Shown: one piece after another, positions 8,454 through 17,636 of the stretch
Layout of the letters: every line of letters starts with the position of its first letter
Numbering within the stretch: position 1 is the first letter of the stretch
Origin: Acidobacteria bacterium AB60
Lineage (GTDB): Bacteria; Acidobacteriota; Terriglobia; Terriglobales; Acidobacteriaceae
Assembly (NCBI GenBank): GCA_008682415.1
Contig: VANK01000002.1
Location: forward strand, 186,001-250,000
DNA: 64,000 nt
Direction: 5' to 3'
The notes under the pieces: model-generated
What the model was told of the DNA's origin: nothing
Seen by the model: only the letters and a program-made list of their open reading frames with translations
Database searches by the model: none
Position numbers and translations under genes: made by a program

Positions 8454-9133
8454 CGTCCGTTCCCTAGGCGCAGCATGTACCCGTGTCCGCGCAAGGTGTG
8501 GATCAAGCGCTCCGAAGCATGGGTATCGATTTTGCGACGGATGGCGGAGATATAGACCTCGATGACGTTGCTGAATTTTTCCCAGTTGTAATCGTAGAGA
8601 TGCTCGAGGAGTTCTTCCTTGGAGACCACTGTCTCCTGATGCATCATCAGGTATTCGAGGGTGCGGTACTCCATGGGCGTGAGTTCGACTGGCTTGCCGG
8701 CGCGCGATACGGAGCGCGTATTGATATCGAGGACCAGATCGCCAAAAGCAATGGAGGGACTTGCCTGGCCCTTGCTGCGGCGGATGAGCGCCTTGACCCG
8801 CGCGAGCAGTTCGCCGAGGTCGAATGGCTTGGCGAGATAATCATCGGCCCCGCTGTCGAGAAGGCCGATGACCGAGGCCTTGTCCTCCTTGGCGGTAAGC
8901 ACGAGCACGGGGGTTTTGTGACCGGCTGCGCGGAGCCGGGAGAGGAGTTCGCTTCCGGAGAGGCCGGGAAGCATCAGGTCGAGAATGATGACGTCAAAGG
9001 CGCCGGAGGAGGCGAGATGGAGGCCGTCATTGCCATCCGGGGCTACGTCGACGACGAAGCCAGCGTTTTTGGAGATGGCCCTGGCCAGGTTCTGGGCCAA
9101 CCGCACCTCATCCTCGACGATCAGGACGTGCAT
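8450..9133 (-). CDS. OmpR-family response regulator
   Basis: A 227-residue DNA-binding regulator. The receiver domain begins MHVLIVEDE, with the phosphorylation site at Asp52 (IILDLMLPG) and the conserved lysine in YLAKPF. The C-terminal winged helix contains the typical VELTPMEYRTLEYLM and VIEVYISAIRRKID segments. The frame is open upstream to 9217, but the ATG at 9133 directly before the receiver, preceded by GGAGAAGAGG, is the natural start. It is the first gene of the pair with the kinase, divergent from the large decarboxylase gene. Confidence 0.92.
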   Translation of the reverse strand: MHVLIVEDEVRLAQNLARAISKNAGFVVDVAPDGNDGLHLASSGAFDVIILDLMLPGLSGSELLSRLRAAGHKTPVLVLTAKEDKASVIGLLDSGADDYLAKPFDLGELLARVKALIRRSKGQASPSIAFGDLVLDINTRSVSRAGKPVELTPMEYRTLEYLMMHQETVVSKEELLEHLYDYNWEKFSNVIEVYISAIRRKIDTHASERLIHTLRGHGYMLRLGNGR

Positions 9134-9389
9134 CTGAACCTCTTCTCCGAGTTTCGGCTGCATCCGATTCGTGCGCCGAACTGCCTCATTATCGGAAACA
9201 TTCGCGAGGGATGGCAAAGGCAGTTCCCACGCGGGGGATCCGTGGGCAGCGGTCGAGGTTCCTGGACTGTTTGGGAGTTGTTTCTCGATCTACGACAAAC
9301 GGAGGACGGCTTAACACGGAAGCCACCGATCCGCGATAGGATGAATTGTTTGGCCCTGGCGAAGGGACGTGAGGGATTTGAAGAGGTAG

Positions 9390-11795
9390 ATGAGCGAGAA
9401 GCGTTGGGTATTGTTGATTGCCAGTGAAGTGGGACGGACGGAGTCGGTCTCCGACCGGGCCATGGAACGGCTGATTGAGGCGATCGGCGACGAAGGCTAC
9501 GAGGTGGTGCGCACGACCTCGACGGAGGACGGGATCTCGCTGGTGACCTCGGATCCGAGCTACTCCGCCGTGCTGCTGGACTGGGATCTGGAGGGCAACT
9601 CACAGTTCGAGGAGCGCGCGGCCCTGGAGATCATACGCGGCGTGCGTCACCGCAACAAGAAGGTGCCGATTTTCCTGATCGCGGACCGCACGCTGGTGTC
9701 AGAGCTGCCGCTGGAAGTCGTAAAGCAGGTGCACGAGTATATCCACCTTTTCGGCGACACCCCGGCATTCATCGCGTCCCGACTGGATACGGCCGTGGAG
9801 CGCTATCATGAGCAGCTGCTGCCGCCCTACTTCCGCGAGCTGCTGAAGTACAACGATCAATCGGCTTACTCCTGGGACGCGCCGGGGCACATGGGCGGCG
9901 TGGCGTTTTTGAAGCACCCGGTAGGGCAGGAGTTTCATCGCTTCTTTGGCGAAAACCTTCTGCGTTCGGACCTGGGCATTTCGTCAGCGCCGCTGGGCTC
10001 GTGGCTCGATCACATCGGGCCCCCGGGCGACTCCGAGCGCAATGCGGCGCGTATCTTTGGTGCCGACTGGACGTTCTATGTGCTGGGAGGCTCCAGCACG
10101 TCGAATCAAATCATCGGGCACGGCGTGATCGCGCAGGATGACATCGTGCTGGCAGACGCCAATTGCCATAAATCCATTTGCCATTCGCTGACAGTGACGG
10201 GCGCGCGGCCAGTGTATTTCAAGCCGACACGCAATGGATACGGCATGATCGGGCTGGTGCCGCTGAAGCGCTTCTCTCCCAAATCGGTGCAGAAGCTGAT
10301 TGCGCGGAGTCCGTTTGCGCCCGGGGCGCGTTCCCAGGAACCCACCTACGCGGTGGTCACGAACTCAACGTACGACGGCCTTTGTTACAACGTCGACCAA
10401 GTGGTGGAGCAGCTGGCCGGGTCTGTGCCGCGGGTGCACTTTGACGAGGCGTGGTATGCGTATGCGAAGTTCCATCCGCTGTACAAGAGCCGTTACGCCA
10501 TGGGTGTTCCGGAGGACATGGAGGATCGGCCGGCGATTTTCTCCGTGCAGTCAACGCACAAGATGCTGGCTGCGTTCTCCATGGGATCGATGATCCATGT
10601 GAAGCTCTCGGACCGCGCGCCGCTGGACTTCGACCAGTTCAACGAAGCGTTCATGATGCACGGCACCACCTCGCCGTTTTACCCGCTGATTGCATCGCTC
10701 GATGTGGCGGCGGCGATGATGGACGAGCCTGCCGGGCCGACGCTGATGGACGAGACGCTTGCGGATGCGATCAGCTTCCGCCAGGCCATGAGCTCGATTG
10801 CGCACCGGCTACGCACCGCCTCCGAGAATGGCGAAGCCTGGTTCTTCGGCGTGTACCAGCCGGAGCGAGTGACCGATCCGGCTACGGGGGAGTCGATCCT
10901 GTTCGAAGATGCGGAGGATGAGCTGCTGGCATCCGAGCCCAGCTGCTGGACGCTGAAGCACGGCGATGACTGGCACGGCTACCAGGATGAGGATTCTCCG
11001 GACGACTACTGCATGCTGGATCCCACGAAGGTGACGATTTTGACGCCGGGGGTCAACGCGCAGGGAACGATCGGGAAGTGGGGCATTCCAGCCGCGGTGC
11101 TGACGGAGTTTCTGGATTCGCGGCGGGTGGAGATTGCCCGGACCGGCGATTACACGGTGCTGGTGCTCTTTTCCGTGGGGACGTCGAAGGGCAAGTGGGG
11201 CAGCTTACTGGAGAACCTCTTCGAGTTCAAGAGGCTCTATGACTCGGATGCGACGGTGGAAGAGGCTCTACCGGAGTTGGTGCAGCGTTTCCCGCACCGC
11301 TACCGCAGTCTGACGCTCAAGGAGCTGTCGGACGAGATGCACCAGGCGATGATCGATCTCGACCTGGCTGGCCTGGTGAACGCCGCCTGCGACGAAGACT
11401 TCGACCCGGTGCTGACGCCGGCGCAGACCTACCAGAAGCTGGTGCGCAACGAGACAGAGCGCATCCGGTTCAAGGACATGGCGGGACGCATCGCAGCGGT
11501 GATGCTGGTGCCGTATCCGCCGGGAATCCCGATGTCGATGCCTGGGGAGCGGCTGGGTTCGCCAGAGTCGCCGGTGATCAAGCTGATCCTGGCGATGGAG
11601 CAGTTCGGCAAACGGTTCCCGGGATTCGAGCGCGAGGTTCACGGGATCGAGGTTGACGGCGACGGGAACTACTGGATGCGTGCCGTGATCGAGGAGCCGG
11701 CGAAGAAGGGGCGCAAGCGCCGCCGCAGTTCCGGCGAGCCGCCGGTCAATCCGTCGCGTTTGCCGAGCCGTCCGGTGCGGCACTCGACGGAGTAA
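9390..11795 (+). CDS. Orn/Lys/Arg decarboxylase, fold-type I PLP enzyme, long form
   Basis: An 801-residue protein. The N-terminal 130 residues form a CheY-like wing domain (VLLDWDLEG), as in inducible bacterial arginine, lysine and ornithine decarboxylases. The large PLP domain carries SAYSWDAPGHMGG, GGSSTSNQ, VHFDEAWYAYAKFHP and the PLP lysine in STHKML. A C-terminal domain follows. Family members remove CO2 from a basic amino acid, giving agmatine, cadaverine or putrescine. Substrate cannot be assigned by eye. An AAGAGGT site precedes the ATG. No antiporter gene is adjacent, so a biosynthetic polyamine role is as plausible as acid resistance. Confidence 0.88.
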   Translation: MSEKRWVLLIASEVGRTESVSDRAMERLIEAIGDEGYEVVRTTSTEDGISLVTSDPSYSAVLLDWDLEGNSQFEERAALEIIRGVRHRNKKVPIFLIADRTLVSELPLEVVKQVHEYIHLFGDTPAFIASRLDTAVERYHEQLLPPYFRELLKYNDQSAYSWDAPGHMGGVAFLKHPVGQEFHRFFGENLLRSDLGISSAPLGSWLDHIGPPGDSERNAARIFGADWTFYVLGGSSTSNQIIGHGVIAQDDIVLADANCHKSICHSLTVTGARPVYFKPTRNGYGMIGLVPLKRFSPKSVQKLIARSPFAPGARSQEPTYAVVTNSTYDGLCYNVDQVVEQLAGSVPRVHFDEAWYAYAKFHPLYKSRYAMGVPEDMEDRPAIFSVQSTHKMLAAFSMGSMIHVKLSDRAPLDFDQFNEAFMMHGTTSPFYPLIASLDVAAAMMDEPAGPTLMDETLADAISFRQAMSSIAHRLRTASENGEAWFFGVYQPERVTDPATGESILFEDAEDELLASEPSCWTLKHGDDWHGYQDEDSPDDYCMLDPTKVTILTPGVNAQGTIGKWGIPAAVLTEFLDSRRVEIARTGDYTVLVLFSVGTSKGKWGSLLENLFEFKRLYDSDATVEEALPELVQRFPHRYRSLTLKELSDEMHQAMIDLDLAGLVNAACDEDFDPVLTPAQTYQKLVRNETERIRFKDMAGRIAAVMLVPYPPGIPMSMPGERLGSPESPVIKLILAMEQFGKRFPGFEREVHGIEVDGDGNYWMRAVIEEPAKKGRKRRRSSGEPPVNPSRLPSRPVRHSTE

Positions 11796-11803
11796 TGGCA
11801 TAG

Positions 11804-11845
11804 AAAGAAGAACGGCCGCCCGCGGAAGGGCGGCCATTCTTCTTT
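11804..11845. terminator. Bidirectional rho-independent terminator
   Basis: Arms AAAGAAGAACGGCCGCCC (11804-11821) and GGGCGGCCATTCTTCTTT (11828-11845) pair with one mismatch around a 6-base loop. A-rich and T-rich ends flank the GC core on both strands, so it can end both the decarboxylase transcript and the convergent TonB-receptor transcript, whose stop codon is eight bases away. Confidence 0.88.
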
Positions 11846-11852
11846 GCAGGGC

Positions 11853-14800
11853 TTAGAAGTTGAAGTGCAGCGACATCTGCACCTGGCGCGGGCTACCGAT
11901 GGTGTGCTTGGTGACGCCCAGGCCTGTAGGGCAACTGTAGAAGGTTCCTTCCGGCGCCGAATTGTTCTGGCACTGGCTGGGGGTGGGAGCGACCGCGGTA
12001 TACGTGCTTGCGACCGTGGGAGCGTTGTTGTATGCGGCGTTCTGGGTTACGTTGTCGCCGGGCACATCGAAGCTGGTGGTGTTGGTCACGTTGTACACGT
12101 CGAGGGTGTACTTGAGCGAGTACTTCTCGTGGAAGCTAACTACCTTGCCGAGGGAGGCGTCCGCGCGCTTCTGGTAAGCCTGGCGGAAGATGTTGCGCTG
12201 TCCTTTGGTGAACTGGGTTTCAAACGGATCGCCGATGGGAACGCCGCTGGTGCCCTCCGCCACGAGCGGAACGGTGAAGCAGGAGGCTTTGAGCGCGCCG
12301 GTCTTGAATGCGCCGGATGCGCCGGTAGTGGCGTTTTTGGCATTGCAGCCAGGAGCCAGCGGCACGACCGGGTTAGTGATGCCGTCGAAGGTGCTGTAGT
12401 AGAGGCTGCCCACGGCGCCGGAGAAGTCAATGATGCTGTAGGGCTGGCCGCTTTGGATGATGGCGACGCCAGTGAGCGTCCAGTCGTTGATCAGCTTGCC
12501 CGCGAAGGCGGTGCCCTTATAGAGCCGCGGGAGGGCAAATCCGTAGGTGAAGTTCAGCACGTGTGTGCGGTCGAAGTCGGCTGAGCCATAGCCGCTGCGC
12601 AGGTCCAGCGGATTGCTGCCGTTGTAGAACAGGCCGAGGGCACTCTGTTCATCGGTGGCATGGGAATAGGTGTAGGAGACGCCGGCCTGAATGCCGTGGC
12701 TCATCTTCTTCTCTACGTGCGCCTGCAGCGCGTGGTAGGCGGAGATTCCGGCGGCGGTGTACGACTCGGACTCTGAAGAGTAGCCGATGTAGGGGACGCG
12801 GAGGTCGACGTTTCCACCTTCGTAGTTCTGCTGCATCTGACCGTATGAGCAGTTGGAGCCGCTGGGATCGTTGACGCAGATGGGCAGGAAGGTATTGGGG
12901 TCGAGAACGGTGTAGCCGTAGGTGAAGCGCTGCTCGGCAACACCGCCGCCATGAGTGGGATTCGACTGAGTAGCGATCTGCGCCTGGTTGAAGGGCAGCG
13001 GAATCACCTGGTGACGTCCCAGGTTGCCGACGTAGCCGAGTTCGACCATGAGGTCGCTGCGCGGCTGCCACTGCATGTCGAGGGTGAAGTTAATGGAGTA
13101 AGGGAGTTTGTTGGCGCGGTTGTATTCGCCCAGGGTGAAGGGCTGGGCACCCGCGATGATGCTCCCCGCGTTGGGCAGGTACTGAACCAGGCTGCCGGCG
13201 CTTGGATTGGAAGGAGCAGGCGAGAGCGTTAGACCCCACGGAGTGGACAGGTTGTAATCGAGAGTGCTTCCGTCCGCGGGCGAGAAGGGCTCAAGCCCGC
13301 AGATCGGGATGTAGAAGTTGTAGAGAAAACTGGTTTGCCCGTAAGGCGAGGCGCTATAGGGGCAATTCTGCGCGGTGACGAAGGGTGGGGTCTGGCTGAC
13401 GCCGAAGGGGCCGCCGGCGACTTCGCCGGCAGCGTAACCGGGAGAGAAGTAGGTGTAGAGCTCACCGCGATCGTAGTAGAGCCCGCTGCCGCCGCGGAGC
13501 ACTACCTTGTCGTGGAACATGCTGGGCTGCCAGGCAAATCCGAGACGCGGTGCCATGCCCCATTGGCGGCCGGTCAGAGTCGTGTCGCTGACGGACTCGC
13601 CCTGATTCACGGCTTTCGCGGCGGGATTATTGCCGGCGATGATGATGCCGGAACTGCTGATGGTGTCGGCGCCATCGCTGTAGGTGTACAGCTTGGGATC
13701 GAAGTTGTAGATGCGACCGTATTTCTCGGTCAGGCCGCCGTTCCAGTCGTAGCGAACGCCCGCAGTCACGCTGAGATTGGGGCGAATCTGAAATTTGTCC
13801 TGAAGGTAGAGGCCAGCGGTGTTTGCGCGATAGTAGCGATTGGCATTGCCCTGCAGGAAGTTGGTGCCGACAAAACCGTTTGTGGAGTACGGCGTCACCC
13901 AGTTCATGGCGAAGGTGGCGAAGTCCGGAGTAGCCACCATGCCTTTGCCGGTGCGCTGGTCGCGGATATTGAGCTGCGTGTAGTACCAGCTTCCGCCGAA
14001 GGTGATGGAGTGCTTGCCCTTGGTCCAGATGGCGTTGGCGGAGGGCTCGATGCGGTTCTGGAAGACGCCCGTGAACGGGCCCTGGTCGGCGGCCGAGGGG
14101 CCGATATTCAGGGGAACCTGGCCGAGGCCTCTGCTGGCGCCGTAGTCGCCCAGCGCGTCCACGATGGTGACGCCGGGAAAGTACGAGCCGAACGCCGAGG
14201 TCATGGCCGCGCAGAAGGTGCCGGTCTGTCCCGGCTTGCAGGGTTGTTCGTTGGTGTTGTAGGCCTTCTCACGCAGGATTCCGATGGTTTCGGTGACGCT
14301 CAGGTTCGGGCTCAGGGTCTGAACGTTCGCGATGGAGGCGACCTGCGCGCCAGTGTCCATGTGCACTGCGAAGCCGGGCACGCTGGCTGTGCCGTAAGGC
14401 GAGGTGCTGGGGTCGTGCTGGTAGTAGTACTTGAGCGCGATTTGATCCTTTGCTGAGGCGTTCCAATCGAGATCGGCCACAGCCTGATCGGCGGTGAAGG
14501 TCGCCGTCCCGGTTTCAAAGGCATTCGACGGAGACAAAGGATCGGGAATATGCCCGTTGTCATTGGGGACGAGCCACTTGCCATTGGGCAGCTTGGCCTG
14601 GAAGAGCGCGAGGCCGACGGGGTTGTTGGCCCAGTCGCTGGAAGAGACGGAGAATCCGTTCAATGCCTGGGGCCCGCTCCAGTTGGCGTTGGTGAGATCA
14701 GCGAGGCCTGCGGCATCACGATTGTTGTCGTTGAGGCCGGGTGGAACCGCGATCAGCGTATCGCCGGTCTCCTGGTCAGAGATATGCAGGTGCTGAAATC

Positions 14801-15869
14801 CCAGGAAGTAGAACAGCTTGTCTTTGATGAGCGGACCGGCGAATGTGCCACCGGCGGTGTAGCGGTGAAGCTGCGGATTGCGGTCGGCTTCAGGAATGCC
14901 GCTGTTGTTCTTGAAGAAGAACGGGGCAGCATTGATCCAGTTGGTTCCGCGGCGCCCGTAGAGCGAGCCGTGCAGAGCGTTGCTGCCGGAGCTGGTGCTC
15001 ATATCGATGTGCGCGCCGCTGGCTGAACCCTGCTGCGCGTCGTACATGGAAGAGTTGACCCGAACCTCCTGGATGGTCTCGGGAGCCGGGGTGGGAATGG
15101 CATTGCCGATCGAAAGATAGACGGACACGGAGCTTTGCTCCACGCCGGCGCTGGTGGTGCCCGAGCTCGCGGGGCCGCCGGTATTGTTCACGACGCGCTG
15201 CGACTCAACCTGGCTGGTGCTTTTGCCGTTGAAGAAGTTGCTGGCGTCCACGCCGTTGATCAGGAATGCATTCGATGTGTCGCGCTGTCCATTGGCCCAG
15301 ATGGGTACGTTCCCCATGCCGCTATTCACGCCCGTGCCGCCGGGCAGTTCGGCATTCAGTCCTGGCGAGAGGATTGCCAGTCCGGTGAAGCTTCCGGTTG
15401 CCAGCGGCACCGCATCAATCTGGTCCTTCTCCATGACGTAGCCGTTGGTGGTGTCGACCGCATTCATCAACGGAGTCGCTTCCACCTCAATAGTGGTGGT
15501 GGTCTGCCCCACCTTCAAAGCGGCATTCACGGTAGCCGTGCGATCGGCTTGAACGGTGATGTGCTGGGTCTTTTGCACCTGATAGCCCTCGGCGGTAAAC
15601 GTGAGGGTATAGGTGCCGATGGGCAGATTAACGAAGCTATAGAGGCCGGTGGCGTTCGTTTTCACGGTTCGCGTCAGAGACGTCTGCTCGTCGAGCACCG
15701 CGACCGTGGCATCCACGATCACGCCGCCGGAGGGATCCGTCACCTCGCCCGTAATTCCGCCCAGGGTCTGCTGCGCGGAGAGCTTCGCGAGGATCAGCAC
15801 AAACAGGATGAAGACGGACGCGGAGATGCGCAGGATAGAGGGGGTCATGGACTGCGTCAATCGTTTCAA
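11853..15869 (-). CDS. Oar-like TonB-dependent outer-membrane receptor with CarboxypepD domain
   Basis: A 1338-residue outer-membrane protein. A signal peptide of about 33 residues (LRISASVFILFVLILAKLSA) is followed by a carboxypeptidase regulatory-like beta-sandwich (GGITGEVTDPSGGVIVDATV through LPIGTYTLTFTAEGYQ, about 37-95), a plug domain (about 125-260) and a long beta-barrel ending in MSLHFNF with a terminal aromatic. This layout is typical of the many Oar-like receptors of acidobacteria, thought to import oligosaccharides or other large ligands; the ligand is unknown. The frame starts at a TTG (15869) with GAGG about seven bases upstream. ATG 15848 is an alternative with a shorter signal peptide. 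Confidence 0.9.
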   Translation of the reverse strand: MKRLTQSMTPSILRISASVFILFVLILAKLSAQQTLGGITGEVTDPSGGVIVDATVAVLDEQTSLTRTVKTNATGLYSFVNLPIGTYTLTFTAEGYQVQKTQHITVQADRTATVNAALKVGQTTTTIEVEATPLMNAVDTTNGYVMEKDQIDAVPLATGSFTGLAILSPGLNAELPGGTGVNSGMGNVPIWANGQRDTSNAFLINGVDASNFFNGKSTSQVESQRVVNNTGGPASSGTTSAGVEQSSVSVYLSIGNAIPTPAPETIQEVRVNSSMYDAQQGSASGAHIDMSTSSGSNALHGSLYGRRGTNWINAAPFFFKNNSGIPEADRNPQLHRYTAGGTFAGPLIKDKLFYFLGFQHLHISDQETGDTLIAVPPGLNDNNRDAAGLADLTNANWSGPQALNGFSVSSSDWANNPVGLALFQAKLPNGKWLVPNDNGHIPDPLSPSNAFETGTATFTADQAVADLDWNASAKDQIALKYYYQHDPSTSPYGTASVPGFAVHMDTGAQVASIANVQTLSPNLSVTETIGILREKAYNTNEQPCKPGQTGTFCAAMTSAFGSYFPGVTIVDALGDYGASRGLGQVPLNIGPSAADQGPFTGVFQNRIEPSANAIWTKGKHSITFGGSWYYTQLNIRDQRTGKGMVATPDFATFAMNWVTPYSTNGFVGTNFLQGNANRYYRANTAGLYLQDKFQIRPNLSVTAGVRYDWNGGLTEKYGRIYNFDPKLYTYSDGADTISSSGIIIAGNNPAAKAVNQGESVSDTTLTGRQWGMAPRLGFAWQPSMFHDKVVLRGGSGLYYDRGELYTYFSPGYAAGEVAGGPFGVSQTPPFVTAQNCPYSASPYGQTSFLYNFYIPICGLEPFSPADGSTLDYNLSTPWGLTLSPAPSNPSAGSLVQYLPNAGSIIAGAQPFTLGEYNRANKLPYSINFTLDMQWQPRSDLMVELGYVGNLGRHQVIPLPFNQAQIATQSNPTHGGGVAEQRFTYGYTVLDPNTFLPICVNDPSGSNCSYGQMQQNYEGGNVDLRVPYIGYSSESESYTAAGISAYHALQAHVEKKMSHGIQAGVSYTYSHATDEQSALGLFYNGSNPLDLRSGYGSADFDRTHVLNFTYGFALPRLYKGTAFAGKLINDWTLTGVAIIQSGQPYSIIDFSGAVGSLYYSTFDGITNPVVPLAPGCNAKNATTGASGAFKTGALKASCFTVPLVAEGTSGVPIGDPFETQFTKGQRNIFRQAYQKRADASLGKVVSFHEKYSLKYTLDVYNVTNTTSFDVPGDNVTQNAAYNNAPTVASTYTAVAPTPSQCQNNSAPEGTFYSCPTGLGVTKHTIGSPRQVQMSLHFNF

Positions 15870-16153
15870 TGTGTAGCCTCTGAGAAAAGGTCTCCCGTAG
15901 ATCCCAGGAAGTGCTCGGTTGATTGCAATGGCACCGGTTGGGGAGAGTGGGTGAACGGGCTGAAATGCCTACGGGGTAGAACTCATCATAAATCTGTCTC
16001 CGCAAATTTCCATATGATTTCCATAAAGATCGGCGAACTATACGTTCCTGCTGCGGCTTAGAGACATTCGAGCCTGGGGCGCGACGCCGCTGCTGGCCCG
16101 TCAGGCGAGCGCTCGCGCCTTATTCCCTTACGTTGATAAGGATGCTGTAAGGA
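15870..16153. other. Spacer between permease stop and TonB-receptor start
   Basis: 284 bases without a gene. It holds the receptor's upstream region, including an 11-base-spaced direct repeat at 16006-16025, and a GC palindrome GCGAGCGCTCGC at 16105-16116 with flanking AGG/CCT that could be the terminator of the purine operon, although no T-run follows on the minus strand. Confidence 0.4.
16006..16025. promoter_or_regulatory. Direct repeat, possible operator of the TonB receptor
   Basis: ATTTCCATA occurs at 16006-16014 and again at 16017-16025, a spacing of 11 bases, about one helical turn. It is AT-rich against a GC-rich background and lies about 140 bases upstream of the receptor start codon. 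Tandem sites one turn apart are typical of regulator binding. No regulator is identified. Confidence 0.35.
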
Positions 16154-17542
16154 TCACCTGGCGCGCGGTCGGCGCGCGATATATGCAACGAGTCCGCACA
16201 CCATATATCCGAGATAGAGGAAGGGGATGCGCGCGTGCACGGCATCAGTACTGGAGCGAAGATCAAACAACGCGATCATCACGATCACCAACACGGTCGC
16301 GCCGCAGAGGACGATGACCGGCACTGAGATCTTTCCCGCCGCCTTCTCCGCGAATGGAACCGCCACGGCAACGAGGGCGTAGGCAGTAAGGAATCCGAAC
16401 ACTGAGAGTGAGCCAGCCAGGTCGTAGATGTCGAATCCTGGAACTCCGCGGCCGGCCATGATGGCGGTGGCGAGGAACATCAGCAAGGAACAGATGAGGA
16501 TTGCGAGGCCGGGCGTGCCGTGCATCTTGTTTGTCTTGATCAGCCGCTGGGGCACAAGTCCGGCGTGAGACATGCGCAGTGTGACGCGTGCTGCGGCAGT
16601 AGCGCAGGCAAGGACACAGGCAAACATGCTGATCAGCGCCCCAAGGTCGATGCCGATGCCGAGCGCTGACACTCCTGCTTTGGCCGCGAGGATGTGCAGG
16701 GGGCTGCTGGTATCGGCGAGGTTAGTAGGCACTCCGCGAAAGCCGAGCACCTCTGAGTACGCGCTCAGAATAAAGAACGCGCCGGCGAGCAAGGCGCATT
16801 GCAGCACGGCGCGCGGTATAGTGCGCAGGGGATTTCTGGCTTCGGCGCCCAGCGTCGTCGCGCTTTCAAACCCCACGAAGCTGAACATGGAAAGCACGAG
16901 GGCCGGCCCAAGCGAGCCGAAGTGCACGCCCCGGAGCTTCAACTGGTCTAGATCGGCATGAATCCCGACCCGGAATAACAGCACGGCGAAGACGATGATG
17001 ACCATCGCCAAGGAAGCAACTTCGATCCAAAGCATAACTTCGGCGGAGAGCCTGACATCGCGGAAGGCGACATAGCCAGCGAGAGAGCAGATCACTGCCA
17101 GGGTAACGATCGCGGGAGGCGTGGCATGAAGAAACTGGTGAGACAAAAGATCAACGTAGTAAAGAGCGCCTCCGGCGACAGACGCGCCGGTTGCGATGTA
17201 GGCCAGCAACAGGCCCCACGCGGAGACCACACCGAAGACTGGAGGCAGCGTCTGTGCGGTGTAGCTATAGAGCGATCCGGGCGAGGCGAACATACGGGCG
17301 AACCGACTGATACAGAAGCCGACCAGCAGCGCCGCCACCGTCGCGGTCAGATAGACAAGCCAGGTGCCATTTCCAGCGATGGCGAATACTAGTGGAATAG
17401 TGAGCGATGAGGAAGTGGAGGGGGCCGTAGCGGAGATCGATTGGGCCAGCGTTTCTGCTGCTCCCAGCGCGCCCCTATGAAGGCCGTAGTGTTCGGCGTC
17501 GGATGAGCGGGGATCAGCTACAGCAGTGGATCGATTCGACAA
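16154..17542 (-). CDS. APC-superfamily permease, last gene of purine operon
   Basis: About 462 residues with some twelve hydrophobic membrane segments and the amino-acid/polyamine/organocation (APC) hallmark near the N-terminus (ETLAQSISATAPSTS). It also has the later GFESATTLGAEARNPLRTIP motif. It is therefore an inner-membrane importer. It follows the urate oxidase gene in the same direction by 94 bases. The context suggests uptake of a nitrogen compound such as a purine, ureide or amino acid; the substrate is inference only. The start chosen is TTG 17542, which has AAGAGGGA seven bases upstream; TTG 17548 is in frame but too close to that site. Confidence 0.8.
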   Translation of the reverse strand: MSNRSTAVADPRSSDAEHYGLHRGALGAAETLAQSISATAPSTSSSLTIPLVFAIAGNGTWLVYLTATVAALLVGFCISRFARMFASPGSLYSYTAQTLPPVFGVVSAWGLLLAYIATGASVAGGALYYVDLLSHQFLHATPPAIVTLAVICSLAGYVAFRDVRLSAEVMLWIEVASLAMVIIVFAVLLFRVGIHADLDQLKLRGVHFGSLGPALVLSMFSFVGFESATTLGAEARNPLRTIPRAVLQCALLAGAFFILSAYSEVLGFRGVPTNLADTSSPLHILAAKAGVSALGIGIDLGALISMFACVLACATAAARVTLRMSHAGLVPQRLIKTNKMHGTPGLAILICSLLMFLATAIMAGRGVPGFDIYDLAGSLSVFGFLTAYALVAVAVPFAEKAAGKISVPVIVLCGATVLVIVMIALFDLRSSTDAVHARIPFLYLGYMVCGLVAYIARRPRAR

Positions 17543-17636
17543 GCGCAAATCCCTCTTGATTGGCGTTTAACAGTGGCGGAGTTCGGCTGCCCCGGGTGAT
17601 GCTCGAAAATGGACGCAGCAACGTCAGGCGAACTGC

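Noticed and set aside
15135..16061. 308-residue plus-strand frame opposite the TonB-receptor start
   Set aside because: Shadow of the receptor gene running into its upstream region; no motif.
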